The notes: generated from the sequence alone by a model not told the origin. A stretch of DNA of 64,000 nucleotides from Natrinema pellirubrum DSM 15624 (GCF_000230735.2 NC_019962.1:1984001-2048000), one strand, 5' to 3'. Shown: positions 33,303 through 42,879, counted from the first letter of the stretch. Numbers and translations are program-made.

Positions 33303-35030
33303 ATGAGCAGCGATACCGAATTCGACTACGGCAAGGACGAGGAGTTACGTAGTCGCGAGGTGACCGAGGGCGCGGACAAGGCCCCACACCGCGCGATGTT
33401 CCGGGCGATGGGGTTCGACGACGAGGACTTCGGCGCGCCGATGATCGGCGTTCCGAACCCCGCGGCCGACATCACACCGTGTAACGTCCATCTGAACGAC
33501 GTCGCCGACGCGGCCCTCGAGGGCGTCGACGAGACCGGTGGGATGCCAATCGAGTTCGGAACGATCACGATCTCGGACGCCATCTCGATGGGGACCGAGG
33601 GGATGAAGGCCTCGCTGATCTCCCGGGAAGTGATCGCCGACTCCGTCGAACTGGTGTCGTTCGGCGAGCGCATGGACGGGCTGGTCACGATCGGCGGCTG
33701 TGACAAGAACATGCCCGGAATGATGATGGCCGCGATCCGGACCGACCTGCCCTCGGTCTTTCTCTACGGCGGCTCGATCATGCCCGGCGAACACGAGGGC
33801 CGGGAGGTCACCGTCCAGAACCTCTTCGAGGGCGTCGGTGCCGTCGCCGACGGCGAGATGAGCCCGGACGAACTCGACGAGATGGAGCGCAACGCCTGCC
33901 CAGGCGCGGGCTCGTGTGGTGGCATGTTCACCGCGAACACGATGGCCTCGATCTCCGAGGCAATCGGCTTCGCACCGCTTGGCAGCGCCAGCCCGCCCGC
34001 CGAAGTCGAGTCGCGCTACGACGTCGCCCGCGAGGCCGGCGAGATCGCCGTCGAGGCCGTCGAAGCAGGGCGGAAACCCTCCGACTTCCTCAGCGAGGCC
34101 TCTTTCGAGAACGCCATCGCCCTGCAGGTCGCCGTCGGCGGCTCGACCAACGCCGTCCTCCACCTGCTGGCGATGGCCGCCGAGGCCGGTGTCGACTTAG
34201 ACATCGAGACGTTCAACGAGATCAGCGCCCGCACGCCGAAGATCGCCAACCTCCAGCCCGGCGGCAAGCGCGTGATGAACGACCTCCACGAGGTCGGCGG
34301 CGTGCCGGTCGTCCTGCGTGAACTGCTCGAGGCCGACCTGCTCCACGGCGACGCGCTGACCGTTACCGGCGAGACGATGGCCGAGGCCATCGAGCGGGCC
34401 GACCCGCCCGCGATCGAAGACCTCGACGCCGACTTCCTGCATACTGTCGACGACCCGATCCACGAGCGCGGTGCCATCCGTATCCTCACCGGCAACCTCG
34501 CGCCCGAGGGCGCGGTCATCAAGATCACCGGCGAGGACCACCTCCACCACGAAGGACCGGTTCGGATCTTCGAACAGGAAGAAGACGCGATGGCCTACGT
34601 TCAGGAAGGCAACGTCGAATCCGGCGACGTCATCGGGATCCGCAACGAGGGGCCCCGCGGTGGCCCCGGCATGCGAGAGATGCTCGGCGTCACCTCAGCC
34701 GTCGCCGGCCAGGGCCACGCCGAGGACGTCGCGCTCTTTACCGACGGCCGCTTCTCCGGTGCGACCCGCGGGTTCTCTATCGGCCACGTCGCCCCCGAGG
34801 CGGCGGCCGGCGGTCCCATCGCTGCCCTCGAGGACGGCGACACGATCACCATCGACATCGACGACCTCGAACTCTCCGTCGATCTCTCCGACGAAGAGAT
34901 CGAGCAGCGACTCGCGGACCGGGAACAGCCCGACCGCCAGTACACCAGCGGCGTGCTGGCGAAGTACGGGCAGGCCTTTGGCTCCGCGGCCAACGGCGCG
35001 GTGACAAACCCCGGCGTCAAAGACGACTAA
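33303..35030 (+). CDS. ilvD: Dihydroxy-acid dehydratase
   Basis: Fe-S dehydratase making 2-oxoisovalerate or 2-oxo-3-methylvalerate from the dihydroxy acids in valine/isoleucine synthesis. The 575-residue protein has full family length and motifs: [10 protein letters not shown], Fe-S cysteine in [10 protein letters not shown], a second in [16 protein letters not shown], and a C-terminal [11 protein letters not shown] with GHVAPEAA. All cluster cysteines are visible. ATG 33303 is chosen because the TATA box lies about 27 bases upstream; ATG 33288 would add five residues. Confidence 0.97.
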   Translation: MSSDTEFDYGKDEELRSREVTEGADKAPHRAMFRAMGFDDEDFGAPMIGVPNPAADITPCNVHLNDVADAALEGVDETGGMPIEFGTITISDAISMGTEGMKASLISREVIADSVELVSFGERMDGLVTIGGCDKNMPGMMMAAIRTDLPSVFLYGGSIMPGEHEGREVTVQNLFEGVGAVADGEMSPDELDEMERNACPGAGSCGGMFTANTMASISEAIGFAPLGSASPPAEVESRYDVAREAGEIAVEAVEAGRKPSDFLSEASFENAIALQVAVGGSTNAVLHLLAMAAEAGVDLDIETFNEISARTPKIANLQPGGKRVMNDLHEVGGVPVVLRELLEADLLHGDALTVTGETMAEAIERADPPAIEDLDADFLHTVDDPIHERGAIRILTGNLAPEGAVIKITGEDHLHHEGPVRIFEQEEDAMAYVQEGNVESGDVIGIRNEGPRGGPGMREMLGVTSAVAGQGHAEDVALFTDGRFSGATRGFSIGHVAPEAAAGGPIAALEDGDTITIDIDDLELSVDLSDEEIEQRLADREQPDRQYTSGVLAKYGQAFGSAANGAVTNPGVKDD

Positions 35031-35162
35031 CGGACACGTTCGGCCCACTGAGCGAGTGAGGGACTTCCTTGTCGGCTCCGCTCGAGCCACGACGATCGGT
35101 CCCTTCGATTTCCTGCACCGGTCTTTCCCGCCCTTGTCACCGACTACCGACTAGATTCCCGT

Positions 35163-35318
35163 ATGCGTAAATACTGTCTCGAGTGCGACTGGCAGGTCAG
35201 CACCGCCGACGGCTACACCGAAAAGGAGGTGTCCGAAGCGGCGATCGACCACTTCGTCGAGACGGGACACACGGTCGATTCGCTGCGACTCCCGCCGCCC
35301 GTACTCCGGCAGAACTGA
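35163..35318 (+). CDS. Small zinc-binding-type protein, 51 residues
   Basis: Below the usual size cutoff. ATG 35163 starts MRKYCLECDWQVSTADGYTE, followed by VSEAAIDHFVETGHTVDSL and a TGA at 35316-35318. The CxxC...HxxxxxH arrangement looks like a single zinc site, and the fold resembles small haloarchaeal zinc-finger micro-proteins (DUF-type). It is convergent with ribL. Function unknown. Confidence 0.6.
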   Translation: MRKYCLECDWQVSTADGYTEKEVSEAAIDHFVETGHTVDSLRLPPPVLRQN

Positions 35319-35338
35319 TCGATCGGCCGCGTCGTCGC

Positions 35339-35767
35339 TCAGCCGCGGCGCTCGAGGACCCGATCGATGATCAACCGGGTCGAGAGCAATTGGTCGTCGT
35401 CGGTCTCGCGGGCGCTTGCGCGACGGACCTCGCAGTCGATCCCCCGCCGCTCGAGTTCGGTTGCGATGGCCTCGTCGTCGTGGTGCTGATCGTGGCCTAG
35501 CGCGATCACGTCGGGATCGATCTCCTCGATCGGAACGAAGATGTCCTCCTCGTGGCCGAGCAGGGCCTCGTCGACGGCCTCGAGCGCGCCGACTACGTCC
35601 CGGCGCTGGGTCGCCGGACAGATCGGCTTCTCCTTGTGATCGACGTTCGTCTTGCGGGCGACGATCACGTAGAGTTCGTCGCCCATCGCGGCGGCTTCCG
35701 CCAGGTAGTGGACGTGGCCGGGATGGATGATGTCGAAGGTCCCCTGCGCGATGACGGTCCGGCTCAT
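35339..35767 (-). CDS. ribL: FAD synthase (archaeal RibL-type adenylyltransferase)
   Basis: Transfers AMP from ATP to FMN to make FAD. The 142-residue single-domain protein has the nucleotidyltransferase signature [18 protein letters not shown] with the HxGH motif and the later [10 protein letters not shown] block matching the ISS(T)R loop of the family. It is the archaeal short form, unlike the bacterial fused RibF. ATG 35767. It lies upstream of no cofactor genes; its neighbour on the same strand is the JAMM protein. Confidence 0.9.
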   Translation of the reverse strand: MSRTVIAQGTFDIIHPGHVHYLAEAAAMGDELYVIVARKTNVDHKEKPICPATQRRDVVGALEAVDEALLGHEEDIFVPIEEIDPDVIALGHDQHHDDEAIATELERRGIDCEVRRASARETDDDQLLSTRLIIDRVLERRG

Positions 35768-35861
35768 GTCGCCCCCGCGGTCGATCCGGCGGTACGTGGT
35801 TTCCGTGGCGATCCCGTTGTCGGTCCGGTACGTGGCATCGTCTCGAGCATAGCGAGTCTCG

Positions 35862-36356
35862 TCATCGCAGTTCCTCGTCGATATCCGCCTGCGTGAAATC
35901 GAAGAAGTCCTCGGTCTCGGGCAGGTCGATGTCGATCACGTTCAGTCCGGTCGGCTGGCCCTTCGAATCGAACGCCTTCCAATCGGTCCGGCGGTAGGGC
36001 GCGCCGATGATGACGTGAACGCTGCCCCGGCCGAAGGTGTCCAGGTCCGCGTTACTCGGGCTGATGACGCCGTTCGGATGGGAGTGGATGCTTCCCAACG
36101 CCTTCACGTCGTTGGGAATCTGGTTCGTCTTGACCGTCGCGCTGACGCTGTTTGACTCGGTGCCAGGCACCACGAGGATGTCCGTGATGACCAGCCCCTC
36201 GCGGTCCAGTCCCAACCGGTCGGCCTCGGTCCCCCGGAGAAACCCCATGTACTCGTTCGGGTGGGTCTCCTCCGAGGACTCGAGGGCGAACTCGAGCGTT
36301 TCCTCCGCGATGCCGAGGATCTCGCTCGAGCGAAACAGCGCGTCGAACAGCCCCAT
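35862..36356 (-). CDS. JAMM/MPN-type metalloprotease-like protein
   Basis: A 164-residue Mov34/MPN/PAD-1 family protein. The N-terminal helix is followed by the conserved glutamate in NEYMGFLRG and the JAMM motif [18 protein letters not shown] (HxH, then Ser and Asp). This metal site is that of deubiquitinase-type isopeptidases; haloarchaeal members remove ubiquitin-like SAMP proteins in studied species. The substrate of this copy is not known. Start ATG 36356. Confidence 0.9.
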   Translation of the reverse strand: MGLFDALFRSSEILGIAEETLEFALESSEETHPNEYMGFLRGTEADRLGLDREGLVITDILVVPGTESNSVSATVKTNQIPNDVKALGSIHSHPNGVISPSNADLDTFGRGSVHVIIGAPYRRTDWKAFDSKGQPTGLNVIDIDLPETEDFFDFTQADIDEELR

Positions 36357-36517
36357 GGTCTACGCTGGGGCCTTGCGGTTGCTAAACGTTCCGATGCGTC
36401 GGTTCCACCCGGGCGTCGGATTCGGACTCGCTCGTCGACCGCGCCGCGGGTGAAGCAGCCGGTTTTATCGGCGGTTGTTCAAAAACGATATCAGTTCTGA
36501 CTGATCAATATAGTGCG

Positions 36518-37636
36518 ATGCCCTCTCGGCGTTCGGTGCTTGCCACTGGTATCAGTGTTCTCCCGACCGTGATCGGAGGATGTGCCTCGTTACCCGGACT
36601 TCGGGATCCGGACGGAGCCGACTGGTCAGCGTCGGTTCCCGAACCGGGTACCCTCTCACCTCCGGTCGCTACCGAGGGAGTCGTCGTCGCCGGCGGACGC
36701 CGCGACGACGATATAGCGTCGGGGCGACTGAAGGCGTTCGATACCGAGACGGGCGAACGCCAGTGGGAGTTCGATTTCGGGCGGATGACCGGACTCACTG
36801 CCGCCGACGGTACCGTGTACGTCGGCGAGAAGCGGGGATCGAATCGGGCGCGGATTCTCGCGTTCGATGCCCGGACGGGCGACCGACGGTGGACACAGCG
36901 GGTCGCCAATCTCTCGTCGGCAATGACCGTCGCGAACGGGACGCTGTACACTGCAAACGGCGGGCTCGCAGCGATCGAGACCGACGGCGGGACGATTCGG
37001 TGGGAACGGTCCGGCGTCGCCGAAACGGGGTTTACCGTCGTCGCCGCCCCGGACGACCAGCTGGCGGCCGACGATCACGCGGTCTATTTCGCCGACGCGG
37101 ACGGAGTCGTTGCGCTCTCGACGACCGACGGAACCGCCTCGTGGCGGTGGCGCCCCGAGCAGTGGGAGGCGCCCGCCGTCGGACCGACCCCGATCGGCGA
37201 CGCGGTCTACGTGGGCGGCGGCAGTGACATCGTCGCGCTCGACGAGGCGGACGCCACCGCTCGATGGCGGACGTCGTTCGGGCGGGCCGCCGGAGTCACG
37301 GGGTTCCACACGACCGAGTCGTCGCTGCTCGTCGCAGAAGGCACGGACGAAGCGCCGTCGGATACCTTCGGAACGGTGTACGAACTCTCGTTGAAAGACG
37401 GCGGCGAACGATACGAGATGCGGTTCGACGCGCCCGTCACCCAAACGGCGTCGACGGCGACGACGTTTATCGTCGGGACGAACGACGGAACGGTGGAATG
37501 GACCGACGGTGCGTCGTTCTTCGAGCAGTTCGAAACGACGCTGCCGACCGGCAACTACGTACTCGGTGGGGCCGGCGAGCGCGCGTTCGCCCAAACCAGT
37601 GAGGGGACGCTCTGGACCCTATCGCCTCCCGCGTGA
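36518..37636 (+). CDS. PQQ-like beta-propeller lipoprotein
   Basis: A 372-residue exported lipoprotein. The N-terminus MPSRRSVLATGISVLPTVIGGC has a Tat-type SRR and a lipobox ending at Cys22. The mature part is made of repeated propeller blades, e.g. GRLKAFDTETGERQWEFDFG, ARILAFDARTGDRRWTQRV and GGLAAIETDGGTIRWER, with Trp-ending blades. Such proteins usually bind ligands or act in quinoprotein-type redox or envelope assembly, but no active-site residues identify a substrate. Divergent from the JAMM gene. Confidence 0.85.
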   Translation: MPSRRSVLATGISVLPTVIGGCASLPGLRDPDGADWSASVPEPGTLSPPVATEGVVVAGGRRDDDIASGRLKAFDTETGERQWEFDFGRMTGLTAADGTVYVGEKRGSNRARILAFDARTGDRRWTQRVANLSSAMTVANGTLYTANGGLAAIETDGGTIRWERSGVAETGFTVVAAPDDQLAADDHAVYFADADGVVALSTTDGTASWRWRPEQWEAPAVGPTPIGDAVYVGGGSDIVALDEADATARWRTSFGRAAGVTGFHTTESSLLVAEGTDEAPSDTFGTVYELSLKDGGERYEMRFDAPVTQTASTATTFIVGTNDGTVEWTDGASFFEQFETTLPTGNYVLGGAGERAFAQTSEGTLWTLSPPA

Positions 37637-37701
37637 GAGCCGGTCGGTCGTATCTCGTTATCAGTAGGGGACCCGGACACGGACCGAGGACGTATAAGTG
37701 C

Positions 37702-38178
37702 CTATTCCGGGACGATCGTCAGGTCGGGAAAGTACGTCCGATAGAACGCAGTATCGAAGCTAATCAGTACATCGGCGTCGGCGGCCGCATGACCGCCGAT
37801 AACGAAGTCAGCGGCGATGTGTTGTCGTGGGGAGAGATCGTCGCCACAGTCCGTACAGTCGACGCTCTGTGTCGCACCACAGGACGGGCACTGGAGTCCG
37901 TTCGGTCGCCGACCGGTGTAGCGCTGGAAGCGCTGTCCCGCCCGGAACAGTGCTTCACGCGACGGATCCGAGCGCTGAATACTGAAGTCCTCGAGGAATC
38001 GATCGAGATCGGCCGTCGTCTCGAAGTGACCATCGGCCGCGAGTTCGGCGTAGACGACTGACGACACGACGATCCGACCGTCTCGATAGGCGCGTCGGAG
38101 CGCGCGTTCGCTGGCATCGGCGTAGTCGTCTTCGTACAGCAGTGCAAGTAACGCGTTCGTATCCACCGCCGTTATCAC
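37702..38178 (-). CDS. PIN-domain toxin (VapC-like) with zinc-ribbon insertion
   Basis: A 158-residue PIN-domain protein, the toxin half of a pair. The acidic nuclease residues are Asp6 (AVDTNALL), Glu45 (YAEL), Asp124 (AADFVIG) and Asp142 (SFDTAF). Between them is an unusual insertion with four cysteines, C97-P-S-C100 and C108-T-D-C111, a zinc ribbon. Start is GTG 38178, which overlaps the antitoxin stop as GTGA. VapC toxins cleave RNA such as tRNA or rRNA; here the zinc ribbon might direct the target. Confidence 0.85.
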   Translation of the reverse strand: MITAVDTNALLALLYEDDYADASERALRRAYRDGRIVVSSVVYAELAADGHFETTADLDRFLEDFSIQRSDPSREALFRAGQRFQRYTGRRPNGLQCPSCGATQSVDCTDCGDDLSPRQHIAADFVIGGHAAADADVLISFDTAFYRTYFPDLTIVPE

Positions 38179-38459
38179 TGCTCGGCCCTCGACTCGCTAT
38201 CCGTGCCCTCATCACCGATATCACGAGGGTATTCGCCGCGGAGTCGTCGCATCCGTTCCGGCATCGTCTCATCGCTATCAGCGCTGCCACGGTACTTCTC
38301 GAACGGATCGTCGCCGTCTGTCGTCGTCGGTTCCTCCTTGCGGATCTCGTATCCCGAAGCGGTTTCCTCGAAGGAAATCTCGTCACCCGGTTCGATTCCG
38401 AGTCGATCACGGATCTCCTTCGGGATCGTGACCTGTCCTTTCGTCGTAACGCGTGGCAC
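38175..38459 (-). CDS. AbrB/SpoVT-type antitoxin (VapB-like)
   Basis: A 94-residue protein with an N-terminal SpoVT-AbrB DNA-binding fold: VPRVTTKGQVTIPKEIRDRL, GIEPGDEISFEE, then a charged C-terminal tail (ERMRRLRGEYPRDIGD) that probably wraps the toxin. Start at GTG 38459; the longer frame to 38627 runs into the divergent promoter region. It overlaps the PIN gene by four bases. A palindrome over the promoter suggests autorepression. Confidence 0.85.
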   Translation of the reverse strand: MPRVTTKGQVTIPKEIRDRLGIEPGDEISFEETASGYEIRKEEPTTTDGDDPFEKYRGSADSDETMPERMRRLRGEYPRDIGDEGTDSESRAEQ

Positions 38460-38474
38460 GAGTATACATTCTCG

Positions 38475-38495
38475 GTAATACTCTATCAGTATTAC
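38475..38495. promoter_or_regulatory. Perfect palindrome over the toxin-antitoxin promoter, probable operator
   Basis: Plus-strand sequence GTAATACTCTATCAGTATTAC has exact 8-bp arms around a 5-bp spacer. It sits about 16-36 bases before the antitoxin GTG, overlapping where its TATA box should be, and about 134 bases before the divergent RecJ-like start. An AbrB-type antitoxin dimer would fit such a site. Confidence 0.6.
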
Positions 38496-38597
38496 GGTGC
38501 CGTACTCGGATCGAACCGACACGATAGCGGCCCGGGATGGCTGCTGTCCCGTATCCGAAACCCCCACGGCGAGCCGCCATCCCTTCTTGACAAGGGT

Positions 38598-38603
38598 TAT
38601 ACG
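38598..38603 (+). promoter_or_regulatory. Probable TATA box of the RecJ-like gene
   Basis: The block TTATAC is about 27-30 bases before ATG 38629, the expected distance for a near-leaderless archaeal promoter. Confidence 0.5.
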
Positions 38604-38628
38604 CGACCGCCTCAAACGACGATTCAAG

Positions 38629-40536
38629 ATGACGCGTGACTCCGCCGGGGAACCCGGCGCAGACGACGGGGATTCCGTCGTCTACGATCTCGCCCCTGAC
38701 TGTACCGCCGACGACGTCGAACAAGGCCGTCCCTATCTCGCGACGATCAACGGCATCGTCGACTACGGCGTCTTCGTCGATCTCTCCGACTCCGTCTCCG
38801 GACTCGTCCACGAATCCGTCCTCGAGGGCACCTACGCCGTCGGCGACGAACTCGTCGTCGAACTCGAGAGCGTTCGCGAGAACGGCGACATGGCCTTCGA
38901 GCCGGTCGACGTCGGCGACGATCACGAGACCGAGTCGGTCAGCCGCGACTACTCGCTGACCGGCACCGACGGCCTCGAGGCCTCGATCGGCGACCAGGTC
39001 CACCTCGAGGGCGAGGTGACGCAGGTCAAACAGACCGGCGGCCCGACGATCTTCCACGTCGCCGACGAGAACGGCGTCGTTCCCTGTGCCGCGTTCGAGG
39101 AGGCCGGCGTCCGCGCCTACCCCTCGATCGAGGTCGGCGACGTCGTCCGCGTCACCGGCACGCCGGAACACCGCGAGGGCTCGGTCCAGATCGAGGTCGA
39201 GGGCCTCTCGAAACTCGAGGGCGAGGACGCCGAAACGGCTCGCGAACGCCTCGAGGCGGCCCTCGAGGAACGAGCCGAACCCCACGACGTCGAGCCGCTG
39301 ATCGACTGGCCGGCCTTCGAGAAGCTCCGCGAGGACCTCGAGGAAGTCGCGCGACTGCTGCGCCGGACCGTCCTCGAAGGACGCCCGATCCGGGTCCGGC
39401 ACCACGCCGACGGCGACGGCATGTGCGCCGCCGTCCCCGTCCAGATCGCGCTGCAGCGCTTTATCGCCGATGTCCACGAGGACGCGGACGCGCCGCGTCA
39501 CCTCATCAAGCGGCTGCCGGCCAAAGCGCCGTTCTACGAGATGGAAGACGCGACGCGGGACCTGAACTTCGCGCTCGAGGACCGCGAGAAACACGGCCAG
39601 CAGCTTCCCCTCCTGCTGATGCTCGACAACGGCTCGACGGCCGAGGACGTTCCGGCCTACGAGACGCTGGCCCACTACGACATCCCGATCGTCGCCGTCG
39701 ACCACCACCACCCCGACCCCGACGCGGTCGGCGACCTGCTCGACGCCCACGTCAACCCATACCTCCACGACGAGGACTACCGGATCACCACCGGGATGCT
39801 CTGTGTCGAACTCGCGCGGATGATCTATCCCGACCTGGGCGAGGAACTCCGCCACGTCCCTGCCGTCGCCGGCCTCTCGGACCGCTCGAAGGCCGACGCG
39901 ATGGACGACTACCTCGAACTGGCAGCCGAGGAGGGCTACGACGAACAGCGCTTGCAAGACGTCAGCGAGGCGCTCGACTACGCCGCCTTCTGGCTGCGCT
40001 ATAACTCCGGCGACCAGCTGATTCAGGACCTGCTGCAGGTCGACAGCGACGACGACGCTCGCCACCGCGAACTCGTCGACTTCTTCGCCGAGCGCGGCCG
40101 CGAGGAGGTCGACGAGCAACTCGGGGCCGCGATGCCCCACCTCGAACACGAGACCCTCGAGAACGGGGCCCATCTCTACCGGATCGACGTCGAGAACTAC
40201 GCCCACCGCTTTACCTACCCCGCGCCGGGCAAGACCACCGGCGAGATCCACGACCGCAAGATCGAGGAGACCGGTGACCCGGTCATCACGGTCGGTTACG
40301 GCCCCGACTTCGCCGTGCTTCGAAGCGACGGCGTCCGGCTGGACATCCCGAACATGGTCTCGGAACTCGAGGCCGAGATCGCGGGCGGTGGCGTCTCCGG
40401 CGGCGGCCACCTCGTCGTCGGCTCGATCAAGTTCGTCAGCGGCAAGCGCGAGGAAGTGATCGACGCCTTAGTCGAGAAGATGGCCGAGGCCGACATCGAC
40501 GAGGCGCTCTCGAGCGCGGCCCCGATCGACGACTGA
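38629..40536 (+). CDS. DHH-family phosphoesterase, RecJ-like nuclease
   Basis: A 635-residue protein. Order: S1 RNA-binding domain (GRPYLATINGIVDYGVFVDL), an OB-fold (VHLEGEVTQVKQTGGPTIFHV), then the DHH catalytic domain with RVRHHADGDGM, LLMLDNGS, and VAVDHHHPDPD, and a DHHA1-type C-terminus with GGGVSGGGHLVVGS. Archaeal RecJ-like proteins act as single-strand exonucleases with GINS/Cdc45-type roles or as RNA exonucleases. The S1 domain leans toward RNA. Start ATG 38629 is set by the TATA box upstream. Confidence 0.9.
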   Translation: MTRDSAGEPGADDGDSVVYDLAPDCTADDVEQGRPYLATINGIVDYGVFVDLSDSVSGLVHESVLEGTYAVGDELVVELESVRENGDMAFEPVDVGDDHETESVSRDYSLTGTDGLEASIGDQVHLEGEVTQVKQTGGPTIFHVADENGVVPCAAFEEAGVRAYPSIEVGDVVRVTGTPEHREGSVQIEVEGLSKLEGEDAETARERLEAALEERAEPHDVEPLIDWPAFEKLREDLEEVARLLRRTVLEGRPIRVRHHADGDGMCAAVPVQIALQRFIADVHEDADAPRHLIKRLPAKAPFYEMEDATRDLNFALEDREKHGQQLPLLLMLDNGSTAEDVPAYETLAHYDIPIVAVDHHHPDPDAVGDLLDAHVNPYLHDEDYRITTGMLCVELARMIYPDLGEELRHVPAVAGLSDRSKADAMDDYLELAAEEGYDEQRLQDVSEALDYAAFWLRYNSGDQLIQDLLQVDSDDDARHRELVDFFAERGREEVDEQLGAAMPHLEHETLENGAHLYRIDVENYAHRFTYPAPGKTTGEIHDRKIEETGDPVITVGYGPDFAVLRSDGVRLDIPNMVSELEAEIAGGGVSGGGHLVVGSIKFVSGKREEVIDALVEKMAEADIDEALSSAAPIDD

Positions 40537-40667
40537 CGCCGGGACAGCCGTCGGTGGAACCGCACCACTCGAGTCGAACGAGGCTCTTCTTTCGGACGTC
40601 GGACCGTGGGTCAAGCGAGCGACGGCTGCGGTAACACGGAGTCAGCAGGGACGGCGTCTCGCCACCA

Positions 40668-40674
40668 CTATATT
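40668..40674 (+). promoter_or_regulatory. Possible TATA box of the MaoC-like gene
   Basis: CTATATT lies about 32-37 bases upstream of ATG 40705 in an otherwise GC-rich region, which fits a short leader of about five to ten bases. Confidence 0.4.
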
Positions 40675-40704
40675 GGTGTCGTCTCAACTGAGCGATCAGT
40701 TCTC

Positions 40705-41091
40705 ATGACACATCCCACCGAAGGCGAGACGAGAACGTTCGAACGGACGTTTACCGTCGAAGACGTACGGCAGTTCGCGGACCTCTCCGGTGACGACCAA
40801 CCGCGGCATACCGAACCGGACGACGATGGGCGCGTGATGGTCCAGGGGCTGTTGACCGCGACGCTACCGACGAAACTGGGCAGCGATAACGAAGTGTTGG
40901 CCAGTACGATGGAGTTTAACTTCCATCAGCCGGTCTACACCGGCGAGCCGATCACGTGTCGCTCGACGTTCGACACGGTCATCGAACGGGACGACCGCTA
41001 CGAATTCGTATCGGATGTGGTCTGTGAGAATTCGGCCGGTGAAACCGTCCTGACCGCAACGACTGAAGGCCTCATCTGGAAAGACGAGTAA
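40705..41091 (+). CDS. MaoC-like hotdog dehydratase
   Basis: A 128-residue single-hotdog protein. FTVEDVRQFADLSGDDQPRH corresponds to the hydratase-2 motif (usually Asp-x-x-x-x-His; here Asp and His flank QPR), followed by VQGLLTATLPTKLGS and FHQPVYTGEPIT. The family hydrates enoyl-CoA thioesters or related acyl substrates. Start ATG 40705; the frame upstream to 40606 lacks similarity. The substrate is unknown. Confidence 0.75.
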   Translation: MTHPTEGETRTFERTFTVEDVRQFADLSGDDQPRHTEPDDDGRVMVQGLLTATLPTKLGSDNEVLASTMEFNFHQPVYTGEPITCRSTFDTVIERDDRYEFVSDVVCENSAGETVLTATTEGLIWKDE

Positions 41092-41169
41092 CGCAAGCGA
41101 GAAACGAGCGCATCGAGTGGTGACCGGGCGTTCGGGTATCGATTCGACGACGACACTGTACTTGACCGA

Positions 41170-41298
41170 TCAGTCGGCACCGTGACGCGGCGTGTAGCCA
41201 CAGTCGTCACAGACCAGTGACTCGTACCGAGCCGCGAGCGGTCCCGAACAATCGGGACACTGATAGTCAATTTCGAGTGAGCGTTGGGTTACTGCCAT
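41170..41298 (-). CDS. Zinc-ribbon micro-protein, 42 residues
   Basis: A small protein below the usual cutoff. ATG 41298 starts MAVTQRSLEIDYQCPDCSGP, then LVCDDCGYTPRHGAD and TGA. The CxxC...CxxC pattern makes one zinc ribbon. Haloarchaea carry many such proteins, some tied to swarming or biofilm behaviour in Haloferax, but no role is shown here. The palindromic repeat copy C lies 83 bases upstream. Confidence 0.6.
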   Translation of the reverse strand: MAVTQRSLEIDYQCPDCSGPLAARYESLVCDDCGYTPRHGAD

Positions 41299-41380
41299 AC
41301 TCGAGGCGAATACCTGGACGAATATAAACTCGGCTATTATGCCGGTAGAATAATATAGTAATTCTAGAACACCGCCGAGA

Positions 41381-41456
41381 GTAGCCGCTGAAACGACTGA
41401 CACACTGATCGCACCGCTGTCGTGTGAGCAGGTACGCAGTGACTGTCGGTGGCTAC
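41381..41456. repeat. Palindromic mobile-type repeat, copy C (reverse orientation)
   Basis: A 76-bp imperfect palindrome with ends GTAGCCGCTGAAA and GGTGGCTAC. It matches the reverse complement of copy B over nearly its whole length, differing at only a handful of positions. It lies between the zinc-ribbon protein and the gene ending at 41507. Confidence 0.8.
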
Positions 41457-41506
41457 TATCGGACGACGGAAATCGGATCGACACTGGGCGGGACGGCCGT
41501 GAGTCG

Positions 41507-41830
41507 TCAGAACTGATAGCGGCGTTCGTCGTCCATCGAGGGGTACTGGTCCGCACCGGTCATCTCTTCGAAGGTCATCCCCGAGAGGTACTCGTCGTAG
41601 GTCACGTCGTAGGCCGTCCGCAGTTGGAAGTCGAGCTTGCCCGTATCGACGGTCGACTGGAAGAGCATGTGGATGGCCCGCCGAACGAGTTCGTCCGTCT
41701 CCTCGGGCTCGAGGGCCGTCTCGAGGAGGGCGAGTTCGTTGCGCGTCTCGCGGTCCAGCGAGAGCGCCAGTTCGTCGCCGATGTCGGTGTAGGCGGCCGT
41801 TACGTCGTCGTTGAGATCATCGAGGCTCAT
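41507..41830 (-). CDS. Conserved hypothetical haloarchaeal protein
   Basis: A 107-residue, acidic, mainly helical protein (LNDDVTAAYTDIGDELAL, ELVRRAIHMLFQSTVDTG) ending in YPSMDDERRYQF. The composition and clean start (ATG 41830) support a real gene. No domain is recognised. The TIGR/DUF identity is not known to me. It is divergent from mutY. Confidence 0.6.
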   Translation of the reverse strand: MSLDDLNDDVTAAYTDIGDELALSLDRETRNELALLETALEPEETDELVRRAIHMLFQSTVDTGKLDFQLRTAYDVTYDEYLSGMTFEEMTGADQYPSMDDERRYQF

Positions 41831-41955
41831 ACCCGTGGGGACTCGAGCGGGCCGGATAGGCCTTTCCAGTTCGAGCCGGACCGCACCGCCGGGAGCCGAT
41901 ATCGGAGCCGCCCCATTGCGACACTGACTTACAGCCGACGGCGTAACCCCAGCCG

Positions 41956-42879
41956 ATGACAGCAGGGGACGGGGCGCAGCTACCCGACGACCGCGGGGCG
42001 GTTCGCGAGGCGCTGATCGAGTGGTACGAGGCCGACCACCGGGAGTTCCCGTGGCGGCGGACGGACGACCCCTATGAAATCCTCGTCAGCGAAGTGATGA
42101 GCCAGCAGACCCAGCTCGGTCGGGTCGTCGAGGCCTGGGAGGGGTTCCTCGAGCGCTGGCCGACGACAGCCGCCCTCGCGGCGGCCGACCGGGCGGACGT
42201 GGTTGGCTTCTGGACCGACCACAGTCTGGGCTACAACAATCGGGCCAAATACCTCCACGAGGCGGCCCGGCAGGTCGAGGAGGAGTACGACGGCGACTTT
42301 CCCGACACCCCCGCGGAGCTACAGGAGCTGATGGGCGTCGGTCCGTACACGGCCAACGCGGTCGCGAGCTTCGCCTTCAACAACGGGGACGCGGTCGTCG
42401 ACACCAACGTCAAGCGAGTCCTCTACCGGGCGTTCGACGTGCCAGACGACGACGCGGCGTTCGAGGACGCGGCGAACGACCTCATGCCGGCGGGCCGCTC
42501 CCGAGTCTGGAACAACGCGATCATGGAACTGGGCGGGGTCGCCTGCGAACAGACGCCCTCGTGTGACGAAGCCGGTTGTCCGTGGCGCGAATGGTGTTCG
42601 GCCTACGCTAGCGGCGACTTCACCGCCCCCGACGTCCCGACCCAGCCGAGTTTCGAGGGGAGCCGCCGGCAGTTCCGCGGTCGCGTGATCGGCACCCTCC
42701 GCGAACACGGCGAACTCGAGATCGATATGCTCGGCCATCGCATCCGCGTCGACTACGTCCCCGACGGCGAGTACGGCCGCGAGTGGCTGACCGGCCTGCT
42801 CGAGGACCTCGAGGCCGACGGGCTGGTCGAGTTCGACCGCGACGGTGCGGACGGACCCGTCGCTCGGCTGCGACGGTAG
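41956..42879 (+). CDS. mutY: A/G-specific adenine glycosylase MutY
   Basis: Removes adenine mispaired with 8-oxoguanine. The 307-residue protein has an HhH-GPD core: helix EVMSQQTQLGRVV, hairpin LMGVGPYTANAVASF and catalytic Asp in AVVDTNVKRV. The Fe-S cysteines appear as CEQTPSCDEAGCPWREWC; the spacing (5, 4, 5) differs slightly from the common 6-2-5. A winged-helix-like C-terminal region follows (LREHGELEIDMLGHRIR). Start ATG 41956, divergent from the hypothetical gene. Confidence 0.9.
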   Translation: MTAGDGAQLPDDRGAVREALIEWYEADHREFPWRRTDDPYEILVSEVMSQQTQLGRVVEAWEGFLERWPTTAALAAADRADVVGFWTDHSLGYNNRAKYLHEAARQVEEEYDGDFPDTPAELQELMGVGPYTANAVASFAFNNGDAVVDTNVKRVLYRAFDVPDDDAAFEDAANDLMPAGRSRVWNNAIMELGGVACEQTPSCDEAGCPWREWCSAYASGDFTAPDVPTQPSFEGSRRQFRGRVIGTLREHGELEIDMLGHRIRVDYVPDGEYGREWLTGLLEDLEADGLVEFDRDGADGPVARLRR

